In this document: positions 27,109-36,424 of the stretch, in pieces
Layout of the letters: each line of letters begins with the position of its first letter
How positions within the stretch are numbered: position 1 is the stretch's first letter
From: an uncultured Massilia sp.
GTDB lineage: Bacteria; Pseudomonadota; Gammaproteobacteria; Burkholderiales; Burkholderiaceae
Length of the DNA: 64,000 bases
Direction: 5' to 3'
NCBI GenBank assembly: GCA_946481275.1
Contig: CAMLMV010000006.1
Coordinates: 124,001-188,000 of the forward strand
Position numbers and translations under genes: made by a program
The notes under the pieces: model-generated
Seen by the model: the letters and a program-made list of their open reading frames with translations, nothing else
What the model was told of the DNA's origin: nothing
Database searches by the model: none

Positions 27109-27942
27109 TTATTCGGCCCAGACCACCCAGCCGAAATGGGCGGTGATCAGAACGACCACACCGAATACGATACGGTACCAGGCGAAGCCCGTGAAGTCGT
27201 GCGTGCTGATGAAGCGCAACAGCCAACGTACGCACAGGAAGGCGGAAATGAACGCCGCCACGCCGCCGATCAGGAACAGCGGCAGGTCGGACGCGTGCAG
27301 GTCGTGGCGCGCCTTGAAGACGGAGTACACGGTCGCGGCCAGCAGCGTGGGAATCGCGAGGAAGAACGAGAATTCCGTGGCGGCCGTGCGCGACAGGCCG
27401 AACAGCATGCCGCCGATGATCGTCGCACCCGAACGGCTCGTGCCCGGGATCAGCGCGAAGCACTGGGCGCAGCCGACCTTGAACGCGTCCATGATCGTCA
27501 TGTCGTCCACGGTCTGGATGCGGTGCGCGCCCGGCAGCACCTTGTGGCGGCGTTCCGCCCACAGGATCACGAAGGCACCGACGATGAACGCGGCGGCCAC
27601 CGGTTCCGGCTTGAACAGGTGCGCCTTGATCGCCTTGCTGAACAGGAAGCCCAGCACGGCCGCCGGCAGGAACGCGACGATCAGGTTGACGACGAGCTTT
27701 TGCTGGCGCGGATCGGACGTGATGCCGCCCAGCACGGCGCCGAGGCGCGCACGGTATTCCCACATCACGGCCAGGATCGCGCCGGCCTGGATGGCGATTT
27801 CAAACACCTGGGCCACTTCGCCCGTGAAATTGATCAGACTACCTGTCAGGATCAGGTGTCCGGTGGACGAGATCGGCAGGAATTCGGTGAAGCCCTCGAC
27901 GAGGCCCATGATGATCGCTTTCAGGGCGAGAATGATATCCAT
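27109..27942 (-). CDS. uppP: Undecaprenyl-diphosphatase (UppP/BacA)
   Basis: 277 residues, integral membrane protein. Signature regions: [20 protein letters not shown] near the N terminus with the catalytic E and S residues, and [20 protein letters not shown] with the active-site arginine. It dephosphorylates undecaprenyl pyrophosphate in the inner membrane so that the lipid carrier can be reused for peptidoglycan and surface glycans; it also lowers bacitracin sensitivity. About eight membrane helices. It is followed closely by recQ on the same strand. Confidence 0.97.
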   Translation of the reverse strand: MDIILALKAIIMGLVEGFTEFLPISSTGHLILTGSLINFTGEVAQVFEIAIQAGAILAVMWEYRARLGAVLGGITSDPRQQKLVVNLIVAFLPAAVLGFLFSKAIKAHLFKPEPVAAAFIVGAFVILWAERRHKVLPGAHRIQTVDDMTIMDAFKVGCAQCFALIPGTSRSGATIIGGMLFGLSRTAATEFSFFLAIPTLLAATVYSVFKARHDLHASDLPLFLIGGVAAFISAFLCVRWLLRFISTHDFTGFAWYRIVFGVVVLITAHFGWVVWAE

Positions 27943-28060
27943 TGGTGTTTGCGGTTCGGTAGGGTTGGGGACGCGTGCGCGGCAGGTGTTGCGCGGGCCG
28001 CAAGCTTACCATGAGGAAGGGGGCTGCCGTCGAGTTACCGTTCAGAAGTACAGGGGCGCG

Positions 28061-28765
28061 TTACCCGGCATTGGCCTTGACTCGAGGCTTCTTATAAGCT
28101 GCTACGACGCTATGCAATCGCTGCCTGGCTTCATAATATTGCTGCTCAGTTAAAAGCTCTGCGCCGGCCGGGAGAAACCATCCAGCAACGCAACTGTTAT
28201 CACGAAGGGCAATTTGAATATGCGTGGTCGCATGAAATCCAGACGCCGGCGCAATTTTTTCGCCCTGGTGAAAAGCCGCGCGCACCGCTTGAAAAGCAGG
28301 GAGGGGTGGTTTGTGTGAGCTTCGAGCTTCGTGCAGCCAACTGAAGACAGCATTGTCCAGCGCACGATAAATCACTTCGACATCTCCCTCGTCAGCAGGC
28401 CGGTTGGTCGGCAGCGCGCTGCCGCTTGCTTCCAGACCCGCTGCCATGGCTTGATAGGCAAGGCTGAATTCCTTGATACCTGCTTGTGTGGTCATGTCGA
28501 GCCAGTTCTGGACTCTCAAAATCGCACCCACGACAGCAGGAGTCGCGATAGGTTTGGCTGTGTAACGCTTGGCGGGATTGGCGTGGGACGCCTGGGCAAA
28601 GAGCAGGGCGCGTTCGACATCGCCTTCGAAGAAATACGCGCCGGGGCCTAACCAGTCATACCGGTTATTGCTGTGATTTAAGTGTTTTAAACGTCCGCTA
28701 ACCAGATCATCACGCGTAGTGACATCACAGCCATGGTAGACAATAAGCGCTGTTTCTCCGCTCAC
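28061..28765 (-). CDS. Putative ADP-ribosyltransferase-like toxin
   Basis: 234 residues. Near the N terminus VYHGCD is followed by NNRYDWLGPGAYFFEGDVERALLFA. A Y-H-G strand followed by G-x-Y-F-x-E...A resembles the H-Y-E type of ADP-ribosyltransferase fold (as in DUF3990-like proteins). A later acidic candidate is in LLTEQQYYEARQRL. There is no signal peptide. Its ATG overlaps the stop of a small basic protein gene by 4 bases (ATGA), the usual order of antitoxin then toxin. The GC content of both genes is visibly lower (roughly 50% in sampled stretches) than their neighbours, which suggests recent transfer. I read this as the toxin of a toxin-antitoxin pair. The fold is inferred from short motifs only and could be wrong. 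Confidence 0.6.
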   Translation of the reverse strand: MSGETALIVYHGCDVTTRDDLVSGRLKHLNHSNNRYDWLGPGAYFFEGDVERALLFAQASHANPAKRYTAKPIATPAVVGAILRVQNWLDMTTQAGIKEFSLAYQAMAAGLEASGSALPTNRPADEGDVEVIYRALDNAVFSWLHEARSSHKPPLPAFQAVRAAFHQGEKIAPASGFHATTHIQIALRDNSCVAGWFLPAGAELLTEQQYYEARQRLHSVVAAYKKPRVKANAG

Positions 28766-29034
28766 TTGAACGCGGCTTTGAGATTACCTGTCGGGGTAAT
28801 AATTCCAGCCTTCAAAGCGACTTTTGCAGACTGCTTGACCGACATCGCATATGGATTGACGACGGGGGCTGAGGCCGACGCAACCTTGACGCCGTAACGT
28901 TTAGCTATCGAGCCGACCACAGAGGAAAATTCTTCCTGCTGCGTTACCTGTGTCGATTTCGCACGACGAGCACGCTTACCAGCACTTAACTGCTGCAAAC
29001 CTGACGATTTGGCGTTTGTCTTTGGCGAATCCAT
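28762..29034 (-). CDS. Small basic protein, putative antitoxin partner
   Basis: 90 residues. The first third is lysine/arginine-rich and of low complexity (GKRARRAKSTQVTQQEE). The rest (VGSIAKRYGVKVASASAP, then VKQSAKVALKAGIITPTGNLKAAFK) looks helical. No known DNA-binding fold is evident. It overlaps the next gene by 4 bases, so the two are translationally coupled. By position and size it is the likely antitoxin for the ADP-ribosyltransferase-like protein. Lower GC than flanking genes. Assignment rests on context, not on recognised homology. Confidence 0.6.
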   Translation of the reverse strand: MDSPKTNAKSSGLQQLSAGKRARRAKSTQVTQQEEFSSVVGSIAKRYGVKVASASAPVVNPYAMSVKQSAKVALKAGIITPTGNLKAAFK

Positions 29035-29091
29035 GGCTCATTCTCCCATAGGACGTCCTGCGATGCAATTTGTCCTGGCAACCTGGCAGAG

Positions 29092-29385
29092 TCAATGCGA
29101 AAGGACTGCCAGCGGTGCCGTCGTGGCTTCCAGTTCGGCCAGGAAGAACATCGCCTGCTCGCGCGTGTCGCCGCACATCTCGCGCGACGGCGGCAGGCTG
29201 CCGCAGACGCGCGGCCGTTCGGGGTGCCCGAAAATGCGGCAGCCGTCGTGCTCGTCCAGCTGCACGCAGCGCACGCCGGCCGGCTTGCCGTTCGGCATGC
29301 CGGGAATCGGGGACGTGATCGACGGGGCGATGCAGCACGCGCCGCAGCCGGGGCGGCAGGAAACGGGGGAAGACGGGGTATGCAT
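29092..29385 (-). CDS. YkgJ-family cysteine cluster protein
   Basis: 97 residues from the ATG at 29385. A TTG at 29406 would add seven. The cysteine pattern [14 protein letters not shown] near the N terminus, [24 protein letters not shown] in the middle, and EMCGD later is that of the YkgJ family (formerly UPF0153), thought to bind a metal or Fe-S cluster. The family's role is unknown. It is encoded alone, between the low-GC island and the divergent TetR gene. Confidence 0.85.
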   Translation of the reverse strand: MHTPSSPVSCRPGCGACCIAPSITSPIPGMPNGKPAGVRCVQLDEHDGCRIFGHPERPRVCGSLPPSREMCGDTREQAMFFLAELEATTAPLAVLSH

Positions 29386-29477
29386 GTAAAGACCGGGGAC
29401 GGGCAAGCAGCCAGTATACTACCGACAGGGCCCGCTGTTCTTGACTGGCCCTACCCCCAGGTCTATATTTGCTGACT

Positions 29478-29490
29478 CAACAGTTAGTTG
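29478..29490. promoter_or_regulatory. Short inverted repeat before the TetR gene
   Basis: CAAC-AGTTA-GTTG, 12 bases upstream of the TetR-family ATG at 29503 and just after a TATATT-like -10 (29464-29469). The position would suit autorepression, but the arms are only 4 bases. Confidence 0.3.
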
Positions 29491-29502
29491 TCGGACAGAA
29501 GC

Positions 29503-30150
29503 ATGCCATGCCCTTTTGACACCAAGCCGCGCTGGGAGCGCCGTAAGGACGCGCGGCCCCAGGAGTTGCTGGAGGCGGCCATCGACCTGTTCGTCGAGCG
29601 TGGCTACGCCGCCACACGCCTGGAAGACGTCGCGCGCCGCGCCGGCGTGTCGAAGGGCACCTTGTACCTGTATTACGAAAACAAGGAAGAGCTGTTCAAG
29701 GCCGTCGTGCGCAGCAATATCGTGCCCGTGATCGGCGAAGCGGAGGCGTCCGTCGCCGAATTCGACGGCCACAGCGCGGACCTGCTGCGCCAGCTGATCC
29801 ACTCATGGTGGCAGCGGCTGGGGGCGACGAAGGCCTCCGGCATCATCAAGCTCGTCATGGCCGAAGCGGACAATTTCCCGGAACTGGCCCGCTTTTACCA
29901 GGAAGAAGTCATCACCCGCGGCACGAACGCCATGGCGTCGATGCTCGAACGGGGCATCGCGCGCGGCGAATTTCGCAAGATCGACGTCAATACGATGACC
30001 CAGGTGCTCGTCGCCCCGATGCTCACCCTGATCATCTGGAAGCATTCGGTTGGCCCGTGCCCGCGCGCGGAACTGGAGCCGCTGGCCTTCCTCGACACGT
30101 TCCTCGACATGGCGCTGCACGGCCTGTTGCCGGCACCGCCTTCCGCTTGA
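29503..30150 (+). CDS. TetR-family transcriptional regulator
   Basis: 215 residues from the ATG at 29503 (a TTG at 29488 adds five). The N-terminal helix-turn-helix is typical: ELLEAAIDLFVERGYAATRLEDVARRAGVSKGTLYLYYENKEELF, here spanning about residues 20-65. The C-terminal part is a ligand-binding helical domain of the TetR_C_33/AcrR-like kind with MAEADNFPELARFYQEE. Such regulators often control efflux pumps; a tolC-like gene lies 1.2 kb downstream but is separated by two other genes, so the target is not proven. Confidence 0.92.
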   Translation: MPCPFDTKPRWERRKDARPQELLEAAIDLFVERGYAATRLEDVARRAGVSKGTLYLYYENKEELFKAVVRSNIVPVIGEAEASVAEFDGHSADLLRQLIHSWWQRLGATKASGIIKLVMAEADNFPELARFYQEEVITRGTNAMASMLERGIARGEFRKIDVNTMTQVLVAPMLTLIIWKHSVGPCPRAELEPLAFLDTFLDMALHGLLPAPPSA

Positions 30151-30313
30151 CCCCTGTTTTCCTACGTCAAGACGCCGAATTCCGGGGTTCATGCCCCGGA
30201 AACTGCAGACTGTCGCAATTTCCCCTGGCATTCAGACGCATGTCGTTAAGATATGTTTGCTGAAGCCGTTCAACGATAAAATATCGGATTATTTATTTCC
30301 ACCGAGTCTAAAG

Positions 30314-30967
30314 ATGAATATCGAACAAGCCCGCTTCAACATGATCGAACAGCAGATCCGTCCGTGGAACGTGCTGGACCAGGATGTGCTCGACCTGCTG
30401 CACGTCGTCAAGCGCGAACAGTTCGTGCCGGCGGCGTACCAGAACCTGGCGTTCGCGGACGTCGAGATCCCGCTGCCGGGCGGCGAAGCCATGCTGGCGC
30501 CCAAGTTCGAGGCGCGCATCCTGCAGGAAACCGGTGTGAAGAAGCACGAGACCGTGCTGGAAATCGGTACGGGCTCGGGCTACATGGCCGCCCTGCTGGC
30601 GCACCGCGCCGCCAAGGTGACCACCGTGGAAATCAATCCGGAAACGGCGGAACTGGCCAGGAAGAACCTGGCCAATGCCGGCGTCCACAACGTGACCGTG
30701 GAAACGGGCAACGGCGCCCAGGGCTGGGAAAAAGGTGCACCGTACGACGTGATCGTGATCTCGGGCGCGCTGGAAGTGCTGCCGGAAGCCATCCTGAAGC
30801 AGGTGAAGGTGGGTGGCCGCATCGCCGCCATCGTCGGCCAGGCACCCGTGATGGAAGCGTCGATCATCACCCGCACCGGTGACGACGCGTACAGCACGGT
30901 CAAGGTGTTCGAGACCAACGTGCGCTACCTGACGGGTGCCCCGGTGCCGTCGCACTTCCAGTTCTGA
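30314..30967 (+). CDS. Protein-L-isoaspartate O-methyltransferase family protein
   Basis: 217 residues from the ATG at 30314. It has the Pcm fold: N-terminal MIEQQIRPWNVLD and REQFVPAAYQNLAFAD, motif I VLEIGTGSGYMAALLA, and VGGRIAAIVGQ. Classical Pcm repairs isoaspartyl residues in aged proteins using S-adenosylmethionine. This group, found next to a rhodanese and a TolC gene in many betaproteobacteria, differs somewhat from E. coli Pcm, so its substrate is uncertain. The rhodanese gene follows after 12 bases, then tolC. Confidence 0.85.
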   Translation: MNIEQARFNMIEQQIRPWNVLDQDVLDLLHVVKREQFVPAAYQNLAFADVEIPLPGGEAMLAPKFEARILQETGVKKHETVLEIGTGSGYMAALLAHRAAKVTTVEINPETAELARKNLANAGVHNVTVETGNGAQGWEKGAPYDVIVISGALEVLPEAILKQVKVGGRIAAIVGQAPVMEASIITRTGDDAYSTVKVFETNVRYLTGAPVPSHFQF

Positions 30968-30979
30968 GGCGGGCACGAC

Positions 30980-31303
30980 ATGCAGCACATTACCGCACCC
31001 GAGTTGGCCGCCTGGCTGGCCGACCCGTCGCGCCCGAAGCCATTGCTGCTCGACGTCCGGGAAAACTGGGAATTCGAGACCTGCCACATCGAGGGCTCGA
31101 CCCAGATCCCGATGAACCTGATTCCAATCCGCGTGAGCGAACTGGACGACGGCCAGGACATCGTCTGCGTATGCCACCACGGCGCACGCAGCATGCAGGT
31201 GGCCGCCTTCCTGGAACGCAACGGATTCAGCAACATCACCAACCTTACAGGCGGGATACACGCCTGGGCCGTGCAGGTCGACCCTTCGATGCCGAAGTAT
31301 TGA
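30980..31303 (+). CDS. Rhodanese-like domain protein
   Basis: 107 residues, one rhodanese domain. It opens with ITAPELAAWL and LLLDVRENWEFETCHI and has the active-site loop CVCHHGARSM, whose cysteine would carry a persulfide, followed by VAAFLERNGFSNITNLTGG. Cytoplasmic, GlpE-like. It transfers sulfur to cyanide or to a protein acceptor. Likely in one transcript with the upstream methyltransferase and the downstream tolC homologue. Confidence 0.92.
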   Translation: MQHITAPELAAWLADPSRPKPLLLDVRENWEFETCHIEGSTQIPMNLIPIRVSELDDGQDIVCVCHHGARSMQVAAFLERNGFSNITNLTGGIHAWAVQVDPSMPKY

Positions 31304-31344
31304 CGCTGTGTCCTTAACTATTGATGACTCCGACGGAGAAAGTA

Positions 31345-32667
31345 ATGCAGAAGCCCCTCATCGCCGTACTGTTGGCCAGCGCGTTTTCGCTCAATGCCCA
31401 GGCGGCCGATCTGATCCAGGTGTACCAGCAGGCATTGGCGAACGACGCCAGCTATGCCAGCGCCCGCGCGTCCGCCGCGGCTGGGCGCGAACGTATCACC
31501 CAGGGGCGATCCGGCCTGCTGCCGACCGTCGGCATCAATGGCGACATCACGAAGAACAACAGCGACACCACGCCGTGGAACAACGTGCCGACCCCCAGCA
31601 GCAACCTGCGCACCAACGAAATCCAGGTGACCCTGCAGCAGCCGCTGTTCCGCTGGGACCGCTGGGAAACCTACCAGCAGAGCAAGCTGGCGCAAGCCAT
31701 CTCCGAAGCGCAGTTCGCACAGGCCCAGCAAGACCTGATCACGCGCGTCGCGCAAGCCTATTTCGACGTGCTGGCCGCCCAGGACACGCTGGAATCCACG
31801 CGCGCGCAAAAGGTCGCCGTGACCGAGCAGCTGGCGTCCGCCAAGCGTAACTTCGAGGTCGGCACGCAGACCATCACCGACACCCATGAAGCCCAGGCCG
31901 CGTACGACCTGGTGGTGTCGCAGGAAATTGCCGCCGTCAACGATCTGGAAACCAAGAAGACGGCGCTGCAAGCCATCATCGGCACGCCGCCGTCCACGCT
32001 GGCCACCTTGCGCACGGGCGTGAACCTGACGGCGCCGCAGCCGATCAACGTCGACCAGTGGGTGTCCGCCGCCGAGAACCAGAACTACGCCGTGGCCGTG
32101 GCCCAGCTGCAGCTGGAATCGGCCAAGCGCGACATCTCGAAGAACCGCGCCGGCCACTATCCGACCGTCGACCTCGTCGCATCGTCGCTGCACCGCGACG
32201 TCAACGGCCAGGTCCCCGGCGCCTCGGGCAAGACCAACAGCAATTCCATCGGCATCCAGTACAGCATCCCGATCTTCAACGGCTTCGCCGTGACGAGCAA
32301 GGTGCGCGAATCGATCGCGCTGGAAGACAAGGCCCGCAACGACCTCGAAGCGAACCGCCGCAACGCCGCGCTGGTGGCGCGCCAATCGTTCCTCGGCGTG
32401 AACAGCGGCCTCGCGCAGGTGAAAGCACTGGAGGCAGCCGAAGTGTCGAGCAATTCCGCGCTGGAATCGAACAAGCTGGGTTACCAGGTCGGCGTGCGTA
32501 TCAACATCGACGTGCTGAATGCGCAGCGCCAGTTGTACCAGACCCGTACCGACCTGGCCCGCGCGCGCTACAACACGATCCTGGCCGGCCTGAAGCTGAA
32601 AGCCGCCGCCGGTTCGCTGCGCGAGGAAGACCTGCAGCCGATCAATGCGCTGCTGCAGCAGCCGTAA
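31345..32667 (+). CDS. TolC-family outer-membrane channel protein
   Basis: The ATG at 31345 follows GGAGAAAG and starts a signal peptide (MQKPLIAVLLASAFSLNAQA); 440 residues. The two internal repeats of the OEP family are clear (LIQVYQQALANDASYASARA and, in the second half, AVAVAQLQLESAKRDISKN), with long helical stretches that form the periplasmic tunnel and the YSIPIFNGFAV beta-strand region. It serves as the outer-membrane exit duct for type I secretion or RND efflux. No inner-membrane pump is encoded nearby. A strong terminator follows. Confidence 0.93.
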   Translation: MQKPLIAVLLASAFSLNAQAADLIQVYQQALANDASYASARASAAAGRERITQGRSGLLPTVGINGDITKNNSDTTPWNNVPTPSSNLRTNEIQVTLQQPLFRWDRWETYQQSKLAQAISEAQFAQAQQDLITRVAQAYFDVLAAQDTLESTRAQKVAVTEQLASAKRNFEVGTQTITDTHEAQAAYDLVVSQEIAAVNDLETKKTALQAIIGTPPSTLATLRTGVNLTAPQPINVDQWVSAAENQNYAVAVAQLQLESAKRDISKNRAGHYPTVDLVASSLHRDVNGQVPGASGKTNSNSIGIQYSIPIFNGFAVTSKVRESIALEDKARNDLEANRRNAALVARQSFLGVNSGLAQVKALEAAEVSSNSALESNKLGYQVGVRINIDVLNAQRQLYQTRTDLARARYNTILAGLKLKAAAGSLREEDLQPINALLQQP

Positions 32668-32689
32668 GTTTTATCGGCGGAAAAAAGAG

Positions 32690-32714
32690 ACGGCGCTTCG
32701 TGCGCCGTTTTTTT
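32690..32714 (+). terminator. Rho-independent terminator after tolC homologue
   Basis: ACGGCGC and GCGCCGT form a perfect 7-bp stem around TTCGT, followed by six Ts. It ends the methyltransferase-rhodanese-tolC transcript. Confidence 0.9.
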
Positions 32715-32825
32715 ATTGCTCTCGAAAATCCCGCTTGAGACGCCCCAAGCAAGCTCCGCTTTGACTGAACTCGCGCGACACGCACTCCTACACTCAAGCG
32801 TGAACCATTCGAAAGCGAGGTCGCC

Positions 32826-34016
32826 ATGTTCACGTTCTCCCGCGCATCCGTATCCACCACTGCGCTCGCATTGACACTGACGCTGACCGCCTGCGGCGGT
32901 GGCCATCATCACGGCAATCCCGGCGGGCCCGGGCCTGGACCCGTCAGCAACGGTCCCACGTACGACGTCATCCCGATCGGCCTGCCGGGCACCACGTCTG
33001 GCGAGGTCACGCGCCGCGGCATCGCGAACGGCGGCGTCGTCGCGGGCACGTCGCGCGGCGCGGACGGCGTCGGGCACGCCTTTCTCTACTACGGCAGCAA
33101 GACGATCGGGCTGGGGGCGCTCGGCGGCGATTTCTCGCAGGCCCTGGCCGTGAACGCTTGCGGCCACGTGACGGGCTGGGCCGCGACAAAGGCCGGGTCC
33201 GCGCACGCATTCCTGTACGACGGCACCATGCACGACCTGGGCACGCTCGGCGGCAGCGATTCGGAAGGCACCGTGATCACCCACTGCGGCCACATCACGG
33301 GCTGGGCGGCGACGGCCGCCGGGCAGACCCACGCATTCCTGTACGACGGCAAGAAGCTGAACGACCTCGGTTCGCTCGGCGGCAATTCGTTCGGCAACGG
33401 GCTGAACAACCTGGGCGTCGTGGTGGGCTATTCGTTCGGTCCGCACAATGCGTGGTTCCACGCCTTCCTGTATGACAGCCGCACGGGCGGACCGTTGGTG
33501 GATCTCGGCTCGCCGGGCGGCAATTCGGTCGCCGTCGACATCAACGACGCCGGCCAGGTCACGGGCTGGTTCCGCAACGGCGAAGGCCCGACCGGCGCGT
33601 TCCTGTACGAGCTGGGCAAGATCCGCGGCATCGGCACGCTCGGCGGCGCCAGTGCGGAAGCCTTCCAGATCAATGGCGCGGGCCTCGTCATCGGCATCTC
33701 CGCAACGGCTGATGGCAGCAACCGCGGCTTCGTCTACGACGGCACGACCATGACGAGCATTGGCTCTCTCCCGGGCGGCAATTTCTCGATCGCGGAGGCG
33801 ATCAATGCGAGCGGCCTCGTCGTCGGCGCGGCCGCGACGGCGACCGAGGAACATGCCGTGGCCTGGACCCGCAAGGATGGCCTCGTCGACCTGAACGACC
33901 GGCTCTACGCGCCGCCGGCCGGCCTCGTGCTCGTGCGCGCGCTCGCGGTGGCCGACGACGGCTACATCGTCGTGCGCACGAACCAGGGCCTGGCGCTGCT
34001 CAAGCCCAGGAAGTGA
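32826..34016 (+). CDS. HAF-repeat lipoprotein
   Basis: 396 residues. The signal peptide ends in a lipobox (LTLTAC at about residues 18-23) followed by GGGHHHGNPGG and a Pro/Gly linker, so it should be lipidated. The rest consists of about eight copies of a 40-residue HAF repeat with the core HAFLYDGxxxxDLGTLGG and GxVxGWA. The repeats form a beta-propeller-like or solenoid structure of unknown role, often in surface proteins. Two repeats are imperfect (AFLYYGSKTIGLGALGG at the start, GFVYDGTTMTSIGSLPGG near the end). Confidence 0.9.
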   Translation: MFTFSRASVSTTALALTLTLTACGGGHHHGNPGGPGPGPVSNGPTYDVIPIGLPGTTSGEVTRRGIANGGVVAGTSRGADGVGHAFLYYGSKTIGLGALGGDFSQALAVNACGHVTGWAATKAGSAHAFLYDGTMHDLGTLGGSDSEGTVITHCGHITGWAATAAGQTHAFLYDGKKLNDLGSLGGNSFGNGLNNLGVVVGYSFGPHNAWFHAFLYDSRTGGPLVDLGSPGGNSVAVDINDAGQVTGWFRNGEGPTGAFLYELGKIRGIGTLGGASAEAFQINGAGLVIGISATADGSNRGFVYDGTTMTSIGSLPGGNFSIAEAINASGLVVGAAATATEEHAVAWTRKDGLVDLNDRLYAPPAGLVLVRALAVADDGYIVVRTNQGLALLKPRK

Positions 34017-34021
34017 GACCG

Positions 34022-34169
34022 CTTACGCGGCTTGCTGCTCGTTGCGCGACCGCCAGGCGGTCAGCTCGGCGATGGTGAGGATCGGGAAGCCGCGTTCGAT
34101 GGCCCCGAAGAAGACGTAGTTAAATTGTCGCCCGTCGCGAAACGAGCGCGGTGATTGTAGCAGGGTGGC
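34022..34169 (-). pseudogene. Possible 3' remnant of a gene without start codon
   Basis: Directly after the glyoxalase stop, and in the same frame, the minus strand stays open for about 48 codons and reads RDGRQFNYVFFGAIERGFPI and LTIAELTAWRSRNEQQAA before a TAA. No ATG, GTG or TTG begins it. The composition is protein-like and unlike random sequence, so it may be the tail of a lost gene or of a read-through extension. I do not recognise the family. Confidence 0.3.
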
Positions 34170-34172
34170 TAA

Positions 34173-34586
34173 TTAGCTGCCGAGGCCGCCGCCGCCGGCA
34201 TTGTCGGCACGTTCGATCAGTTCGACCTTGTAGCCGTCCGGATCGGTGATGAAGGCGATCACCGTCGTGCCGCCCTTGACCGGGCCCGGCTCGCGCGTGA
34301 TGTTGCCGCCGGCCGCGCGGACCTGGTCGCAGGTTTTGTAGATGTCGTCGGCCGAGATCGCGATGTGGCCGTAGGCCGAGCCCATGTCGTACCTGTCGAC
34401 GCCCCAGTTATAGGTCAGCTCGAGTTCCGCGTGGTCCGGATTGTTGCCGTAGCCGACGAAGGCGAGGGTGTATTTGTATTCCGGATTCTCGCTCGTGCGC
34501 AGCAGTTTCATGCCGAGCACCTTGGTGTAGAAATCGATGGAGCGCTGCAGGTCGCCGACGCGAAGCATGGTGTGCAGGAGGCGCAT
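34173..34586 (-). CDS. gloA: Lactoylglutathione lyase (glyoxalase I)
   Basis: 137 residues from the ATG at 34586 behind AAGGA; an upstream start is less likely. The sequence is canonical: [20 protein letters not shown] (metal ligand His 5), [13 protein letters not shown] (Glu ligand), YGHIAIS (His) and GYKVELIER (Glu). It converts the methylglyoxal-glutathione hemithioacetal to S-lactoylglutathione in the cytoplasm using nickel or zinc. The OsmC gene lies 90 bases further on the same strand. Confidence 0.95.
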   Translation of the reverse strand: MRLLHTMLRVGDLQRSIDFYTKVLGMKLLRTSENPEYKYTLAFVGYGNNPDHAELELTYNWGVDRYDMGSAYGHIAISADDIYKTCDQVRAAGGNITREPGPVKGGTTVIAFITDPDGYKVELIERADNAGGGGLGS

Positions 34587-34676
34587 TGTTGTCCTTGTTG
34601 GTTCGTGGGGGAGAACGGGAATTTTATGCGCTCGTGCGGATTCGTGCAGGCGTGCCGCGCGCGGCACGCCCCGTGT

Positions 34677-35105
34677 TTACGCCTGGAGTTTCGCGTCCAG
34701 CGTGATGTTCGCATTGAACAGCTTCGAGACCGGACACCCTTCCTTGGCCTTGCGTGCCGCTTCCTGGAACGCTTCCTCGCTCGCACCGGGAATCGTGGCG
34801 ACGAGCTCCAGGTGCACGGCCGGGATCGCGAAGCCGCCGTCGGCCTTGTCCAGCGACACGGTGGCCGTCGTCTCCAGCTTCTGCGCCGTCATGCCGGCCT
34901 CGCCCAGCTGGGCCGACAGGGCCATCGTGAAGCAGCCGGCGTGCGCGGCCGCGAGCAGTTCTTCCGGATTCGTGCCCGCGCCATTTTCGAAGCGGGTGTT
35001 GAAGCCGTATTGTGCCTGGTTGAGGACACCGCTCTGCGTGGACACGGTGCCCTTGCCGTCTTTCAGTCCGCCGCTCCAGACGGCGCTTCCCTTACGTTTG
35101 ATCAT
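34677..35105 (-). CDS. OsmC-family peroxiredoxin
   Basis: 142 residues. The two redox cysteines of the family are in [11 protein letters not shown] and [23 protein letters not shown] is the usual motif. It reduces organic hydroperoxides, so it protects against oxidative stress; subgroup is the OsmC/YhfA-like set rather than a classic Ohr. It overlaps the stop of the sorbosone-dehydrogenase-like gene by 4 bases and forms a stress-related operon with it and the small hydrophilic gene. Confidence 0.9.
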   Translation of the reverse strand: MIKRKGSAVWSGGLKDGKGTVSTQSGVLNQAQYGFNTRFENGAGTNPEELLAAAHAGCFTMALSAQLGEAGMTAQKLETTATVSLDKADGGFAIPAVHLELVATIPGASEEAFQEAARKAKEGCPVSKLFNANITLDAKLQA

Positions 35106-36424
35106 TTAGCAGCTCCCTGGTTGGTGGCGGCCGGTGTGATCCGCCAGACGATGTTGCCGACGTCATCCGCCAGCAGAATGGCGCCGGTGCGGTCGACCGC
35201 GACCCCGACCGGGCGCCCGTACGCGTGCTCGTCCTTGCCGAGGAAGCCCGTCAGGACGTCCTGCGGCGGACCGCTCGGCTTGCCATTGGTGAACGGCACG
35301 AACACGAGCTTGTAGCCGGAGTGCGGCTTGCGGTTCCACGAGCCGTGCTGGCCGATCAGCGCGCCGTTCCTGAATTGCGGCAGCAGCTCGCCGTCGTAGA
35401 ACGCGAGGCCCAGCGAGGCCGTGTGCGCGCCCAGCGCATAGTCGGGCGCGATCGCCTTCGCGACGAGCTCGGGGTTCTGCGGCTTGACGCGCGTGTCGAC
35501 GTGCTGGCCGTAATAGCTGTACGGCCAGCCGTAGAACGCGCCGTCCTTCACGGCCGTCATGTAGTCCGGCACGAGGTCGTTGCCCAGTTCGTCGCGCTCG
35601 TTGACGACGGTCCACAAGGCCTTCGTCTGCGGCTGGAAGTCCATCCCGTTCGGATTGCGCAGGCCGCTCGCGTAGATGCGCGACTTGCCGCTGGCGATGT
35701 CGTACTCCCAGATGGCGGCGCGGCCTTTTTCGATCTCCATGCCGTTCTCGGCCACGTTGCTGTTCGAGCCGACCGTGATGTACAGCTTCTTGCCGTCGGG
35801 CGAGGCGACGACGTTCTTCGTCCAGTGGTGGTTGATCCCCGCGGGCAGGTCGAGCACCTTGGTGCCCTTGGCCGTGATGCTCGTCTCGCCGGATTTATAC
35901 GGGAACTTCCACAGCGCGTCGGCATTCGCGACGTACAGGTCGTTGCCGACGAGCGTCATGCCGAACGGCGACGTCAGGCCTTGCATGAACGTCGTTTTCG
36001 TGTCGGCCGTGCCGTCCGGCTTGAAGCCGCGCAGCAGGATGATCTTGTCGGGCGACTCGACGCCGGCGCCCGCCTTCTTCTGCGCCAGCCCCTGCACCTT
36101 GGCGCGGATGCCTTTTTCCTTGGGCGCGTTGCCGGGCTTGTTGCTCTCGGCAACGAGCACGTCGCCGTTCGGCAGCACGTACAGCCAGCGCGGATGGTCG
36201 AGGCCGGTCGCGTACGCGGTGACGGCCAGGCCCGCGGCCGGCGTCGGGCGCGTGCCTTGCGGCCATGCGTCCGCCTCGGCGATGTTGATGGTCGGGATCA
36301 GCGATCGTTCGGGTGCCGGCAGGGCCGGATTCGGCCCCCAGCCGACGGGGTATTGCTGGGCGTGGGCAGCGCCGATACCCAGCAGAGGGAGAAACAGGAA
36401 CGCAAGCCTGGCACGTGGTGTCAT
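35102..36424 (-). CDS. Sorbosone dehydrogenase-family PQQ-type beta-propeller protein
   Basis: 440 residues with a signal peptide ([22 protein letters not shown]), hence periplasmic. The body is a six-bladed beta-propeller of the soluble glucose/sorbosone dehydrogenase type: [73 protein letters not shown] and [15 protein letters not shown]. These proteins oxidise sugars with pyrroloquinoline quinone; PQQ itself is not encoded here. Overlaps both flanking genes by 4 bases. Confidence 0.9.
   Translation of the reverse strand: MTPRARLAFLFLPLLGIGAAHAQQYPVGWGPNPALPAPERSLIPTINIAEADAWPQGTRPTPAAGLAVTAYATGLDHPRWLYVLPNGDVLVAESNKPGNAPKEKGIRAKVQGLAQKKAGAGVESPDKIILLRGFKPDGTADTKTTFMQGLTSPFGMTLVGNDLYVANADALWKFPYKSGETSITAKGTKVLDLPAGINHHWTKNVVASPDGKKLYITVGSNSNVAENGMEIEKGRAAIWEYDIASGKSRIYASGLRNPNGMDFQPQTKALWTVVNERDELGNDLVPDYMTAVKDGAFYGWPYSYYGQHVDTRVKPQNPELVAKAIAPDYALGAHTASLGLAFYDGELLPQFRNGALIGQHGSWNRKPHSGYKLVFVPFTNGKPSGPPQDVLTGFLGKDEHAYGRPVGVAVDRTGAILLADDVGNIVWRITPAATNQGAAK

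Noticed and set aside
28331..28651. Plus-strand frame of 106 codons opposite the putative toxin
   Set aside because: Overlaps completely with the coupled minus-strand gene, which has recognisable motifs and a 4-base overlap with its partner.
33000..33850. HAF repeats considered as recent gene duplication in DNA
   Set aside because: The repeats are conserved at protein level only; DNA copies have diverged.
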